From Nocardia jiangxiensis NBRC 101359 (GTDB lineage: Bacteria > Actinomycetota > Actinomycetes > Mycobacteriales > Mycobacteriaceae): 64,000 bases of DNA. The notes under the pieces are model-generated. The model worked only from the letters and a program-made list of their open reading frames with translations, did not search any database and was not told the DNA's origin. The position numbers and the translations under genes were made by a program. This document shows, one piece after another, positions 33,583 through 42,310 of this stretch; the first letter of the stretch is position 1, and every line of letters starts with the position of its first letter. Location: positions 62,001-126,000 of the forward strand of contig NZ_BAGB01000167.1 in NCBI RefSeq assembly GCF_000308615.1, given 5' to 3'.

Positions 33583-35103
33583 TCACGCCCGCGGATTGAA
33601 CGGGTCTGTGATGGTGTTGCCGGTGTCGATCCAGACGGTTTTCACCTCGGTGTATTCGTCGATGGCGTGGAATCCGTTCTCACGCCCGAGCCCGCTTTCC
33701 TTGAAGCCGCCGAAGGGGGCCACATAGTTCGTCTTGCGGTAGTTGTTGACCCACACGCTGCCGGCGCGCAGGCGTTTGACCATGCGGTGTGCGCGCGCGA
33801 CGTCGCGGGTCCAGACACCGGCGGCGAGACCGAAGGAGGTGTCGTTGGCGATGCGGACGGCCTCGTCCTCGTCGGCGAACGCGATGACGACGGCGACGGG
33901 CCCGAAGACTTCTTCACGGGCGATGCGCATGTCGTTGGTTACGTGGGTGAAGACGGTGGGCTGTACGAACAGCCCTCGACTCAGCTCGGGGTCGGTGGGG
34001 CGGGCACCGCCGGTGGCCAGTCGAGCGCCGTCCTCCTTGGCGACCTCGATGTAGTGCAGAACCTTCTCGAACTGCGATCTCGACGCGATCGTGCCCATCT
34101 CGGTGTCCGGATCGAGCGGGTTGCCGAGCCTGATCTGCGCGGTCTTGTCGGCGAACGCCTTGCTGAACTCGTCATAGATGTCCCGGTGAACGAGTACCCG
34201 GGACCCGGCCATGCAGGTTTGCCCGGACGCGGCGAAGATGCCTGCGATCACTCCGTTGACCGTATTCGGCAGGTCGGCGTCGGGGAAAACGATGTTGGGG
34301 GATTTTCCGCCCAGCTCGAGGGAGACACGGGCGAGTCGTTCCGCGGCGGTCACCGCGATCTTCTTACCGACGGCGGTCGAGCCGGTGAAGGCGATTTTGT
34401 CGACATCGGGGTGTGCGGCCAGCGCGGCACCTGTCGGCCCGGCCCCGGTGACCACGTTGATCACCCCGTCCGGGAAGCCTGCCTGCTGGGCGAGACGGGC
34501 GAGGACCAGTGTGGAGACCGGGGTGACCTCGGACGGTTTGATCACGAGGGTATTGCCCGCGGCCAGCGCCGGGCACAGCTTCCAGAGCAGTAGTGCGAGC
34601 GGGCTGTTCCAGGGGGTGATCGCCGCGACGACGCCGATCGGTTCGCGGACCGTGTAGACCTGCATGTTGGGCACGCTGCTGGCGAGGGTTTCGCCGGTGG
34701 GGCTCTCCGCAACCCCGGCGAAGAAGTAGCAGTGGTTGGCCAGCGCCACGGTTTGCCCGGCGACCTCGCGGATCAATTTCCCGTTCTCCAGCACCTGGAT
34801 TCGGGCGAGTTCGTCGGCGTTGTCCCGGATGAGATCGCCGAATTTCCGCAGCAGGGTGGCCCGCTGGAGCGGACTGGACTGTGACCAGGGGCCGTCGTCG
34901 AAGGCGCGCCGGGCAGCGGCCACGGCATCGTCGACGTCGGCGGTGCTAGCGAGGGGGACCTGTGCCCACGCCCGTCCGTCGAACGGGTTGATCGAGTCGA
35001 ATGTGGCGCGGTCGGCGGCGGTGCGCCACTGGCCGTCGATCAGCATGTCGTATCGCTCGGTGTCACCGGCGGTCGCCGCGACGCTCTCGTCGATGTCGGT
35101 CAT
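33583..35103 (-). CDS. NAD(P)-dependent aldehyde dehydrogenase
   Basis: 506-aa ALDH of the betaine-aldehyde/salicylaldehyde-like type. Catalytic Glu in LELGGKSPN and catalytic Cys in SGQTCMAGS, plus the cofactor region ITPWNSPLALLLWK and the C-terminal FGGFKESGLGRENG. ATG 35103 is used; the upstream open frame overlaps the flavoprotein gene. It follows the flavoprotein gene by 38 bases in a two-gene leftward operon. It oxidises an aldehyde, possibly produced after flavoprotein action. Confidence 0.92.
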   Translation of the reverse strand: MTDIDESVAATAGDTERYDMLIDGQWRTAADRATFDSINPFDGRAWAQVPLASTADVDDAVAAARRAFDDGPWSQSSPLQRATLLRKFGDLIRDNADELARIQVLENGKLIREVAGQTVALANHCYFFAGVAESPTGETLASSVPNMQVYTVREPIGVVAAITPWNSPLALLLWKLCPALAAGNTLVIKPSEVTPVSTLVLARLAQQAGFPDGVINVVTGAGPTGAALAAHPDVDKIAFTGSTAVGKKIAVTAAERLARVSLELGGKSPNIVFPDADLPNTVNGVIAGIFAASGQTCMAGSRVLVHRDIYDEFSKAFADKTAQIRLGNPLDPDTEMGTIASRSQFEKVLHYIEVAKEDGARLATGGARPTDPELSRGLFVQPTVFTHVTNDMRIAREEVFGPVAVVIAFADEDEAVRIANDTSFGLAAGVWTRDVARAHRMVKRLRAGSVWVNNYRKTNYVAPFGGFKESGLGRENGFHAIDEYTEVKTVWIDTGNTITDPFNPRA

Positions 35104-35141
35104 GGGTTGTCGTCCTTCCGGCACGGGTGTGCTGAGTGAGT

Positions 35142-36545
35142 TCACGGGTGAGAGGTGGCTGTGGGTGCCGATATTCGGTACGCCGCGGCCCTGCCCGCGA
35201 CGCGGCCGAACACGAGAGCGCGCAGCACAGAGGTCGCTCCCGGATACTTGTGGTGATAGATCCCGGCGACCTCGCCGACGGCGAACAACCCGGGCACCGG
35301 TTCGCCGGAGCGGCCGATGACGCGGGCGTGGATATCGGTCGCCAGTCCGCCGAAGGTGAAGGTGATCGCGCAGGTCACCGGCCATGCCACGAACGGGGGT
35401 TCGTCGAGTGGGCGGGCCCAGTTCGACTTCGGTGGCTCGAGCCCCCGCGTCGCAACGCCGTCGAGCGCGGTGACCTCGAGCGGGCCCGGTGTCGCCGCGG
35501 CGTTGTACTCGCCGACGGTGTCGGCGAGGACCTCGGGGTCGAGGTCGAGCCGGCGTGCGAGGGCCTCCAGTGTCGGCGCCGATTCCGGTTCCCGATCGGT
35601 CAGCACGGCTCGGGCGATGTTGTGGCGCAAGAGTTTCTGGTCGGCGATGAGGTACGCGAACTGGTCGGCATCACGCCAGATGCGGTAGGCGATGGATTCG
35701 AAGGTGTTGTCGGGGGTGTCGGATCCTTCGTCGACGAACCGACGGGCGTGGTGGTCGACCAGGATTCCGTAGGGGTACACCATGACGAGGGCTTCGGCTG
35801 CGCGGCTGCGCGGGTCCACGGGTTCGCCGTGGAAGCGGTCGAATTGGCCGTCGGTTCGAGCGCCGGCGCGGATACCCATCTCGATCCCCTCGCCCCGATT
35901 GGACCGGCCGCCCGGCGCGATGGGGGACAGTTCATGGCCGCGGTCGCCGAGATGACGGTCGAGCATGGCGGCGCTGCCTTCGAATCCGCCCGACGCCAGG
36001 ACCACGGTCGTGGACAGAAAGCGCCGGACTTTCCCGGCGCCGTCGGTGGCCTCGATCCCGATGACAGCTCCCTCCTCGTTTTGGATCAGGTTCTGTGCCG
36101 TCATGTGGTACTCGATGGTGCCCCCCAGTTCCTCCACCCGTCCCGCCAGGGTTTCGACGATGGCCGCGCCGCCTCCCACGGGCATCAGCCGCGGCCCCTT
36201 GGACGTCAGGAAGTACGTGGTGTCCGATCTGGTGGCCACTCCGTTGTCGTTGAGCCACCGGATGGTCCGCTGTGCCAGCTTCGCGAGCCGGCCGATGATC
36301 GCCTCATCCGTTTTGCCTGCACTGAGTTCGAGCATGCGGGAGACGAAGTCGGGCGCCGGGCAGCCGTCCTCCTCGAGCCGGAAGAACGACCCCGTCCACG
36401 CGGTATTTCCGCCACGCTCGCGTTTCGAGGTGCGCTCGAGTACGGTGACGCGCCCCTGCGGCGCGGACTGCAGGAATTGCAGCGCGGTGGCCAGGCCACC
36501 CGCACCGCAGCCGACGACAACGAGGTCCAGCTCTTCTGTACTCAC
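35142..36545 (-). CDS. FAD-dependent oxidoreductase (fumarate reductase / KstD-like family)
   Basis: 467-aa flavoprotein. LVVVGCGAGGLATALQFL is the FAD-binding motif (residues 8-25), with RGGNTAWTGSFF next and a C-terminal GLFAVGEVAGIYHHKYPGA contact. It is shorter than 3-ketosteroid dehydrogenase and closer to tricarballylate-dehydrogenase/fumarate-reductase-type proteins. It would form or reduce a C=C bond alpha,beta to a carboxylate or ketone. Divergent from the IclR regulator, with which it shares the operator region at 36.67 kb. Confidence 0.87.
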   Translation of the reverse strand: MSTEELDLVVVGCGAGGLATALQFLQSAPQGRVTVLERTSKRERGGNTAWTGSFFRLEEDGCPAPDFVSRMLELSAGKTDEAIIGRLAKLAQRTIRWLNDNGVATRSDTTYFLTSKGPRLMPVGGGAAIVETLAGRVEELGGTIEYHMTAQNLIQNEEGAVIGIEATDGAGKVRRFLSTTVVLASGGFEGSAAMLDRHLGDRGHELSPIAPGGRSNRGEGIEMGIRAGARTDGQFDRFHGEPVDPRSRAAEALVMVYPYGILVDHHARRFVDEGSDTPDNTFESIAYRIWRDADQFAYLIADQKLLRHNIARAVLTDREPESAPTLEALARRLDLDPEVLADTVGEYNAAATPGPLEVTALDGVATRGLEPPKSNWARPLDEPPFVAWPVTCAITFTFGGLATDIHARVIGRSGEPVPGLFAVGEVAGIYHHKYPGATSVLRALVFGRVAGRAAAYRISAPTATSHP

Positions 36546-36665
36546 GGATTTACTTCTTTCTTCCGCCGTCGTTGCGCGCCACCTGTCGGTACATGGGTTC
36601 CGCTAGGCGGGTTGGGTCGTGCGTACCGATAGAAGCACGAACAAAATATAGAGTCAATCCGTTGT

Positions 36666-36694
36666 GTGGTTTACATAGACCACTAGATGGTTTA
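36666..36694. promoter_or_regulatory. Candidate IclR operator
   Basis: In the 160-base divergent gap lies GTGGT / ACCAC (36666-36670 and 36679-36683, 8-base spacer), and the heptamer TGGTTTA occurs at 36667 and again at 36688, exactly 21 bases (two helical turns) apart. The IclR start codon is 12 bases beyond the second copy. Such a site would let the IclR protein control itself and the leftward flavoprotein/ALDH pair. Confidence 0.5.
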
Positions 36695-36705
36695 ACGTCG
36701 GTCGC

Positions 36706-37482
36706 ATGGCTGGAACTGACATCGCATCCACGCGAGCCGATGGAAGTGTGCGAAGCATCGCGCGCGCCGTCGACGTGCTGGAGCTGTTCGAGGTCGAACA
36801 CCCGACTCGCACGTTGCGTGAGCTGGTGGCATTGACGGATCTGCCGAAAACGACCGTCGTGCGGCTGTTGTCGACATTGGAGTCGCTGGGACTGATCGCT
36901 GACCGCGGCGAGTCGACCTACGGATTGGGTGCGGGTTTTCTGCGCTGGGTTGCGCTGTCGCAACGCATGTGGGAAATCGGTGACCAGGCCCGTCAGGTCA
37001 TGTCGCGGCTGGTCGACACGTGCGGCGAAACCGTCAATGTCTACATCCGTCAGGACCTGAACCGAGTTTCGATCGCGCAGGTCGAGGGCACCACCACTGT
37101 TCGCAGTGTCGTCCAGGTGGGGGTGCCGTACGAACTCGCTCGCGGGGCGGCCGCGAAGATCCTGCTCACCGGCGCCTCGGACCGGGTGCTGCGAGATTTG
37201 GTCGACACTCGGCCCGACCTGCAGCCCGAATCGCTGGGCCGGGAGATCGCCGGCATCCGCGAGGCGGGATATGCGGTGACGCACGGGGAACGAGAACTGG
37301 GCGCATCCGCCGTCGCGGCGCCGATCGTCGCATCCGACGGCCGGGTGATCGCGGCGTTGTCGGCCAGCGGGCCGACCTCACGGTTCACCGCCGATCGGGT
37401 GGGCCGCTATGTCGACGCGGTGACGGCCGCGGCCGCTGAGATCAGCGCGGTCGGACTCGGCAGTGTGGAGGTCTTCCTGTGA
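36706..37482 (+). CDS. IclR-family transcriptional regulator
   Basis: 258-aa IclR regulator. Winged helix at about residues 14-75 (SIARAVDVLELFEVEHPTRT; LPKTTVVRLLSTLESLGLI) and the ligand-binding GAF-like domain after it (RQDLNRVSIAQVEG; REAGYAVTHGERELGASAVA). The stop overlaps the GTG of the CoA-transferase (GTGA at 37479), so regulator and pathway genes are made from one transcript. A carboxylate ligand is likely from family precedent. Confidence 0.93.
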   Translation: MAGTDIASTRADGSVRSIARAVDVLELFEVEHPTRTLRELVALTDLPKTTVVRLLSTLESLGLIADRGESTYGLGAGFLRWVALSQRMWEIGDQARQVMSRLVDTCGETVNVYIRQDLNRVSIAQVEGTTTVRSVVQVGVPYELARGAAAKILLTGASDRVLRDLVDTRPDLQPESLGREIAGIREAGYAVTHGERELGASAVAAPIVASDGRVIAALSASGPTSRFTADRVGRYVDAVTAAAAEISAVGLGSVEVFL

Positions 37483-38684
37483 GCGTGGACCTGCTCGACG
37501 GTATCCGGGTCCTCGACCTGACCAACGTCCTGGCCGGGCCGTTCGCCGGCTATCAGCTGGCCTTGATGGGCGCCGACGTGATCAAGATCGAGACTCCGGG
37601 AACGGGCGATCTGGCGCGCCAGCTCGGTGCCGACCCGCAGCTGAGCAGTGCGGGTCTCGGGGTGTCGTTCCTGGCCCAGAACGCGGAGAAACGTTCGGTC
37701 ACAGTCGATCTCAAGTCCACCGGCGGCAAGGAGGTGTTCGAGAAACTGGTCGCCGGCGCCGACGTGCTGCTCGAGAATTTCCGCCCGGGTGTCCTCGAAC
37801 GACTCGGATTCGGGTGGGACCGGCTGCGGGAGATCAATCCCCGGCTCGTCTACTGCGCGGTCTCGGGATTCGGCTCGACCGGGCCCATGCGCACCCGCCC
37901 CGCCTACGATCAGGTAATTCAGGGACTGTCCGGCATCATGAGTGTGACCGGAACGCCGGAAACCGCACCGCTGCGTGTCGGATACCCCGTATGTGACAGC
38001 TTCGGTGGCCTCGCTGCCGCGTTCGCGATCACCTCTGCGCTGGTGCGGCAGCGGCGAACCGGAGTCGGCGCATTCCTCGACACGTCGATGCTCGATGCCG
38101 CGCTGACCTCGATGGGATGGGTCGTCTCGGACCATCTCATCGCCGGGCGTACGCCCGTCCCGATGGCCAACGAGAACATCACCTCGGCACCGTCGGGCAC
38201 TTTTCGGACCGCTGACGGCGCGCTCAATATCGCGGCGAACAAGCAAGAGCAGTACGAGGCCCTGTGCCGGGTGCTGGAGCGTGCGGAACTGATCGACGAT
38301 CCGCGTTTCCGTACCCGCGAGGACCGCAAACGCAATCGTGACGTGCTGCGCCGCGAACTCGAAACGTCGTTGAGGGCGAGAACGGCGGCCGAGTGGGACG
38401 CGATCCTGCTCGGTGCGGGCGTGCCGGCCGCGCCGGTTGTCTCGGTGCCCGACGCACTGACCTCTGATCAGGTCGTCCACCGTGAGTTGGTCGCCACCAT
38501 CGGTTCGCCCGCCGCGGCCGGGGGTCCGGTACGCGTGCTCGGGCTGCCGACCCGGGTCGACGGCGAGCGCGTTTCGCCCGCCTCTCCGCCCCCGGCTCTC
38601 GGGCAGCATACCGACGAAATATTGACCGAACTGGGGTACGGGCGCGCCGACATCGACCGCCTGCGAGAGGAGAACGCGATATGA
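37479..38684 (+). CDS. Type III (CaiB/BaiF) CoA-transferase
   Basis: 401-aa single-module CoA-transferase. The N-terminus LDLTNVLAGPFAGYQLALMG and the catalytic Asp in YPVCDSFGGL (D173), 21 residues before the RRTG turn, are as in characterised members. It would transfer CoA from succinyl-CoA, acetyl-CoA or similar to a dicarboxylic acid. ATGA joins it to the citryl-CoA-lyase-like gene, so its product is probably the substrate of that enzyme. Confidence 0.92.
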   Translation: MSVDLLDGIRVLDLTNVLAGPFAGYQLALMGADVIKIETPGTGDLARQLGADPQLSSAGLGVSFLAQNAEKRSVTVDLKSTGGKEVFEKLVAGADVLLENFRPGVLERLGFGWDRLREINPRLVYCAVSGFGSTGPMRTRPAYDQVIQGLSGIMSVTGTPETAPLRVGYPVCDSFGGLAAAFAITSALVRQRRTGVGAFLDTSMLDAALTSMGWVVSDHLIAGRTPVPMANENITSAPSGTFRTADGALNIAANKQEQYEALCRVLERAELIDDPRFRTREDRKRNRDVLRRELETSLRARTAAEWDAILLGAGVPAAPVVSVPDALTSDQVVHRELVATIGSPAAAGGPVRVLGLPTRVDGERVSPASPPPALGQHTDEILTELGYGRADIDRLREENAI

Positions 38685-39550
38685 GTGCCTCCCGTGAGGA
38701 CGCGATCGCGCGGACATCGAGCCGCGACGTCACCGATTGGTGGTCGACGGGTGTCTGCGACATCGAGTCCGGAACCATCCGCCTGCGGGGATATCCCATC
38801 GAAGAGTTGATCGGCGGTGCCACCTTCCCCGAGATGATCTGGCTGATGGTCCGCGGCGACTTTCCGGAGCCGAGACAGGCCGAATTGCTCGAGCGAGCCC
38901 TCGTCGCCGCCGTGGACCACGGTCCGCAAGCGCCGTCGATCGCCGCGGCCCGCATGGCGGCTACCTGTGGAGTCGGGTTGCACGGGGCAATGTCGACCGG
39001 CGTCGGCCTGCTCGGTGACGTGCACGGCGGGGCGGGTCAGCAATGCATGGAACTACTCGAGCAGATCCGGATTCGGTCCGCCGACGGCGACCTGGAAACC
39101 GTGGTCGCCCGGACAGTGGGTGAATATCGCGCGAGCGGCCGCTACGTTCCCGGCTTCGGCCACCGCTTCCACTCGCGTGACCCGCGGCGTGACCCGCTGT
39201 TGTCGGCAGTCCACGAGCAGGTGGAAGCCGGCACCATCGAGGGATATCACCTGCGGATCGCCGAGGAGCTGGAACGACAACTGGCGACCGGGCGGGACAA
39301 ACCGATCTCGATGAACATCGACGGTGCGACCGCGGTGATCTACGCGGAACTCGGCTTCGATCCCGAATTGGGCAGGGGGTTGTTCATTCTGTCGCGATCG
39401 GTGGGGATTCTGGCCCATTCCTGGGAGGAGCGCCGAGGCGGGCGGCGGATCAAGGGGCCGATACCGCCGCCCCTGTTGCCGACCTATACCGGGTCACCTC
39501 GACGCCCGGTTCCACAAAGAAGCGGGGCAACTAGTAGTATCACTAGGTGA
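38681..39550 (+). CDS. Citryl-CoA-lyase-like / citrate-synthase-family protein
   Basis: 289-aa citrate-synthase fold, far shorter than citrate synthase (about 430 aa) but right for stand-alone citryl-CoA-lyase-type enzymes. Catalytic residues are in GVGLHGAMS (His), PGFGHRFHSRDPR (His) and MNIDGATAV (Asp). The usual direction here would be retro-Claisen cleavage of a 3-hydroxy-3-carboxy-acyl-CoA. It is coupled to the CoA-transferase that could make that thioester. The last 30 residues are an unstructured Pro/Ser/Arg tail; the stop codon lies inside a perfect palindrome (39538-39552). Confidence 0.82.
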   Translation: MSASREDAIARTSSRDVTDWWSTGVCDIESGTIRLRGYPIEELIGGATFPEMIWLMVRGDFPEPRQAELLERALVAAVDHGPQAPSIAAARMAATCGVGLHGAMSTGVGLLGDVHGGAGQQCMELLEQIRIRSADGDLETVVARTVGEYRASGRYVPGFGHRFHSRDPRRDPLLSAVHEQVEAGTIEGYHLRIAEELERQLATGRDKPISMNIDGATAVIYAELGFDPELGRGLFILSRSVGILAHSWEERRGGRRIKGPIPPPLLPTYTGSPRRPVPQRSGATSSITR

Positions 39551-39552
39551 TA
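39538..39552. promoter_or_regulatory. Perfect 15-bp palindrome overlapping a stop codon
   Basis: TATCAC-TAG-GTGATA is a perfect dyad with a 3-base centre. The stop codon of the citryl-CoA-lyase-like gene (39548-39550) is part of it, and the next ATG is 29 bases downstream. The dyad resembles an operator more than a terminator. It could drive or regulate the thioesterase/thiolase genes separately. Confidence 0.45.
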
Positions 39553-39580
39553 TACGTTGGCAGATCGGTGAAGAGTAGGC

Positions 39581-40078
39581 ATGACCACGAGCATCAGTAG
39601 CGAATGTGGTGATTCGCTGGTGGAAACGACCGGCCGCCCGCACCCGGCCCGGTCCCGCCTCGAGCTGTACCCCGTTGTCCGGATATCGCAGGCTCGCTAC
39701 GGCGATATGGACGCGAATGCGCATCTGAACAACTTGGCACTGGAATCGCTGCACGAAGACGCACGCGCCGTGTTGAACGAGCGGGTGTTCCCCGGCGTTT
39801 TCGATCCGCGTGCGCGGCAGTTGCGGTTGGTCACCTCCCAGAATGTCGTTCACTTTCTCGCCGAGGCGCACTGGCCTGCCGCCATCGAGACCGGCGTCGG
39901 TGTCGGCCGGATCGGCCGGACCTCGTTCGTGGCCTCCTCCGCGCTCTTCCGGGACGGAGTGTGTATCAGCGTGTGCGATGCGGTGCTCGTCGCGGTCGGT
40001 GACCACGGGCCCGTTGCGATACCGGAGGCCGCCCGAGAGATGTTGTGCGAGTTACGGATCCGGCAAGAGCTGACGTGA
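39581..40078 (+). CDS. Acyl-CoA thioesterase, 4HBT/hotdog family
   Basis: 165-aa hotdog thioesterase. The active-site helix RYGDMDANAHLNNLALESLH carries the family D-x-N-x-HLNN motif. Such proteins hydrolyse acyl-CoA or aromatic acyl-CoA, here perhaps to release CoA or an end product. Start ATG 39581. It is the first gene after the palindrome and is followed, after 78 bases, by the thiolase. Confidence 0.88.
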   Translation: MTTSISSECGDSLVETTGRPHPARSRLELYPVVRISQARYGDMDANAHLNNLALESLHEDARAVLNERVFPGVFDPRARQLRLVTSQNVVHFLAEAHWPAAIETGVGVGRIGRTSFVASSALFRDGVCISVCDAVLVAVGDHGPVAIPEAAREMLCELRIRQELT

Positions 40079-40156
40079 CAGCGCCCCTGTTGTGGCCCAT
40101 TGTGTCGAATCCGTAGTGCGCGAATCGAATTCACTGCCGACCGAAAGTCCGAACAC

Positions 40157-41341
40157 ATGAAATATGACGACGTCGCCATTCCCGCCGGTCTGCTCTGGTC
40201 ATCGCCGTTCGTGCGGTGGCAGGGAGCCGTTTCCGACATCTCGAGCGTGGATCTCGCCACCGCTGTGACCACGCGAGCGCTGGCCGACCGCCAGGTGGAT
40301 CCCGGCATCATCGACGAGGTCGTCCTCGGCATCACGATCCCGCAGCCCGGCTACTTCTTCGGACCACCGACCATCGCGGCGCGCATCGGCATCCCCAACG
40401 TGACCGGCCCGATGGTCAGCCAGGCGTGCGCCACCGCGGTGGCCGCCCTGCACTCCGCGGCCGCATCGGTCACCACCGGCAGCGGAACCGACCTGGTGAT
40501 CACCACCGACCGCACCAGCAACGGGCCCACCGTGGTCTATCCGCAGCCGTCGGCAGCCGGAGGCTCTCCCCAGGTGGAAGACTTCGTCCAATCGAACTTC
40601 GCACGTGATCCATGGGCCGGCACATCCATGCTCGCCGCCGCGGAAACCGTTGCGCGCGAACGGCGAATCGGCCGCGAGGAAATCGACGACATCGCAGCGC
40701 TGCGCTATGAGCAATATCAACGCGCGCTCGCCGACGACCGTGCATTTCAACGCAATTACATGGTCCCCATCGAACTGACCGTCGGCCGCAGATCCATCAG
40801 CATCGTCGAGGACACCGGTGTGCGTCCGGTCGATCGAGCCGCCATCGCGAGCTTGTCACCAGCGGTGACCGATGGTGTACACACCGGCGCATCACAGACC
40901 CATCCTGCCGACGGAGCCGCCGGCGCGCTGGTCACCACGACAGCCCGAGCGCGTGAACTCTCCGATGAACCGATAGTGCACGTCCTCTCCACAGGCTTTG
41001 CGCACGTTGCTCCCACTCACATGCCCGAGGCACCAGTACCTGCCGCACGGCGAGCCCTGGATGCTGCGGGCCTCACCTTCCACCAGGTCGACGCCATCAC
41101 CACTCACAATCCCTTCGCGGTCAACGACATGGTCTTCGCACGCGAAACCGGTGTCGATCCGGCCAAGATGAATTCCTATGGCTGCAGCCTGATTTGGGGG
41201 CACCCGCAGGCGCCGACCGGGATGCGCGCGATCGCCGAACTCGTCACCGAGTTGACGGCCAGGGGAGGAGGTATCGGCCTGTTCACCGGCTGCGCCGCCG
41301 GCGACACCGGCGCGGCCGTCGTCGTGCGTGTCGGCGACTGA
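40157..41341 (+). CDS. Thiolase-family protein (divergent acetyl-CoA acetyltransferase)
   Basis: 394-aa thiolase. Nucleophile Cys91 in VSQACATAVAAL, the C-terminal His in WGHPQAPTGMR and the second Cys in FTGCAAGDTGA are present, but the canonical VNEAFA block is replaced by THNPFAVND, so it belongs to the divergent thiolases that often act on unusual beta-ketoacyl-CoA or work as SCP2-like enzymes. ATG 40157 is preferred to upstream frames. Rightward, before a crotonase 162 bases on. Confidence 0.82.
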   Translation: MKYDDVAIPAGLLWSSPFVRWQGAVSDISSVDLATAVTTRALADRQVDPGIIDEVVLGITIPQPGYFFGPPTIAARIGIPNVTGPMVSQACATAVAALHSAAASVTTGSGTDLVITTDRTSNGPTVVYPQPSAAGGSPQVEDFVQSNFARDPWAGTSMLAAAETVARERRIGREEIDDIAALRYEQYQRALADDRAFQRNYMVPIELTVGRRSISIVEDTGVRPVDRAAIASLSPAVTDGVHTGASQTHPADGAAGALVTTTARARELSDEPIVHVLSTGFAHVAPTHMPEAPVPAARRALDAAGLTFHQVDAITTHNPFAVNDMVFARETGVDPAKMNSYGCSLIWGHPQAPTGMRAIAELVTELTARGGGIGLFTGCAAGDTGAAVVVRVGD

Positions 41342-41503
41342 GCGTCGCCCCAGCCTGCGACCGGGTGCCGTTCGGTCATCCGCGTCGATGCCATCTGGCA
41401 ATCTGTGTCGTATGGGCGCCGCGCCCGGCGAGAAGGCGGACCGACCGCTCTCGATACCGGGTCCGGTCGTCCTGGTGGCCCGCAATCGGGAGAGGACAGA
41501 ACA

Positions 41504-42253
41504 GTGACTGTTCGAGAAACCGTCCACGGGCGAGTGCTCGTCGTACACCTGGAACGTGCGGCGAAGCGCAACGCCATCGATCGCGAGATGGCCGAGGGAA
41601 TCAGTGCGGCGCTCGACCGGCTCGACGACGATGATCAGCTGTGGGTCGGTGTCATCACCGGCACCGAATCGGTGTTCTCGGCGGGCACCGACCTGGCCGG
41701 TGGGGGTAGCGCCGCGACCGAACGGGGCGGGGAATACGGACTGATTCGGCGGCAACGCACGAAGCCGTTGATCGCGGCCGTCGAGGGTCCCGCGCTCGGC
41801 GGGGGCTTCGAGATCGTGCTCGCCTGCGACCTCGTGGTCGCCTCGACCACCGCTCGGTTCGCCCTGCCCGAGACACGGCGCGGCGTGGTGGCGACCTCGG
41901 GCGCGTTGTTCCGGGCAGTCCGGGCGCTGCCGCCGCCGATCGCGAAACAACTGCTCATCACCGGGGCCGGATTGTCCGCCGAGCGGGCCCACCACTTCGG
42001 GGTGGTGAACACGGTCACCGAGCCCGGCGCCGCGGTGCGCGAGGCGCTGGTGCTCGCGGAGGACATCTGTCTTTCGTCCCCGATCGCGGTCCGTCAGACC
42101 CTCGCCGCACTCGCGGACCAGTACGTGTCCGCGGACGAGATCGGCTGGGCGGCAACCGCACACGCGATCGAGGTGGTCACCGGCTCGGAAGATATGCGAG
42201 AAGGTGTGCAGGCATTCTTCGAACGCCGCCCGCCGCAATGGACCGGGCGATGA
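41504..42253 (+). CDS. Enoyl-CoA hydratase (crotonase family)
   Basis: 249-aa crotonase with both hydratase glutamates: GGGFE (E103) and LPE (E123). The oxyanion loop is VFSAGTDLAG, with Ser in place of the common Cys. GTG 41504 follows GGGAGAGGACAG; an upstream open frame from 41405 has no homology. Last gene of the rightward IclR/CoA-transferase group; downstream is the decayed reductase gene on the other strand. Confidence 0.88.
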   Translation: MTVRETVHGRVLVVHLERAAKRNAIDREMAEGISAALDRLDDDDQLWVGVITGTESVFSAGTDLAGGGSAATERGGEYGLIRRQRTKPLIAAVEGPALGGGFEIVLACDLVVASTTARFALPETRRGVVATSGALFRAVRALPPPIAKQLLITGAGLSAERAHHFGVVNTVTEPGAAVREALVLAEDICLSSPIAVRQTLAALADQYVSADEIGWAATAHAIEVVTGSEDMREGVQAFFERRPPQWTGR

Positions 42254-42310
42254 TGCCCGAGGTGAGTCGGCCGAAGGTGGCATCCGGATCGCTCGTGTGC
42301 CGGCACCCGA

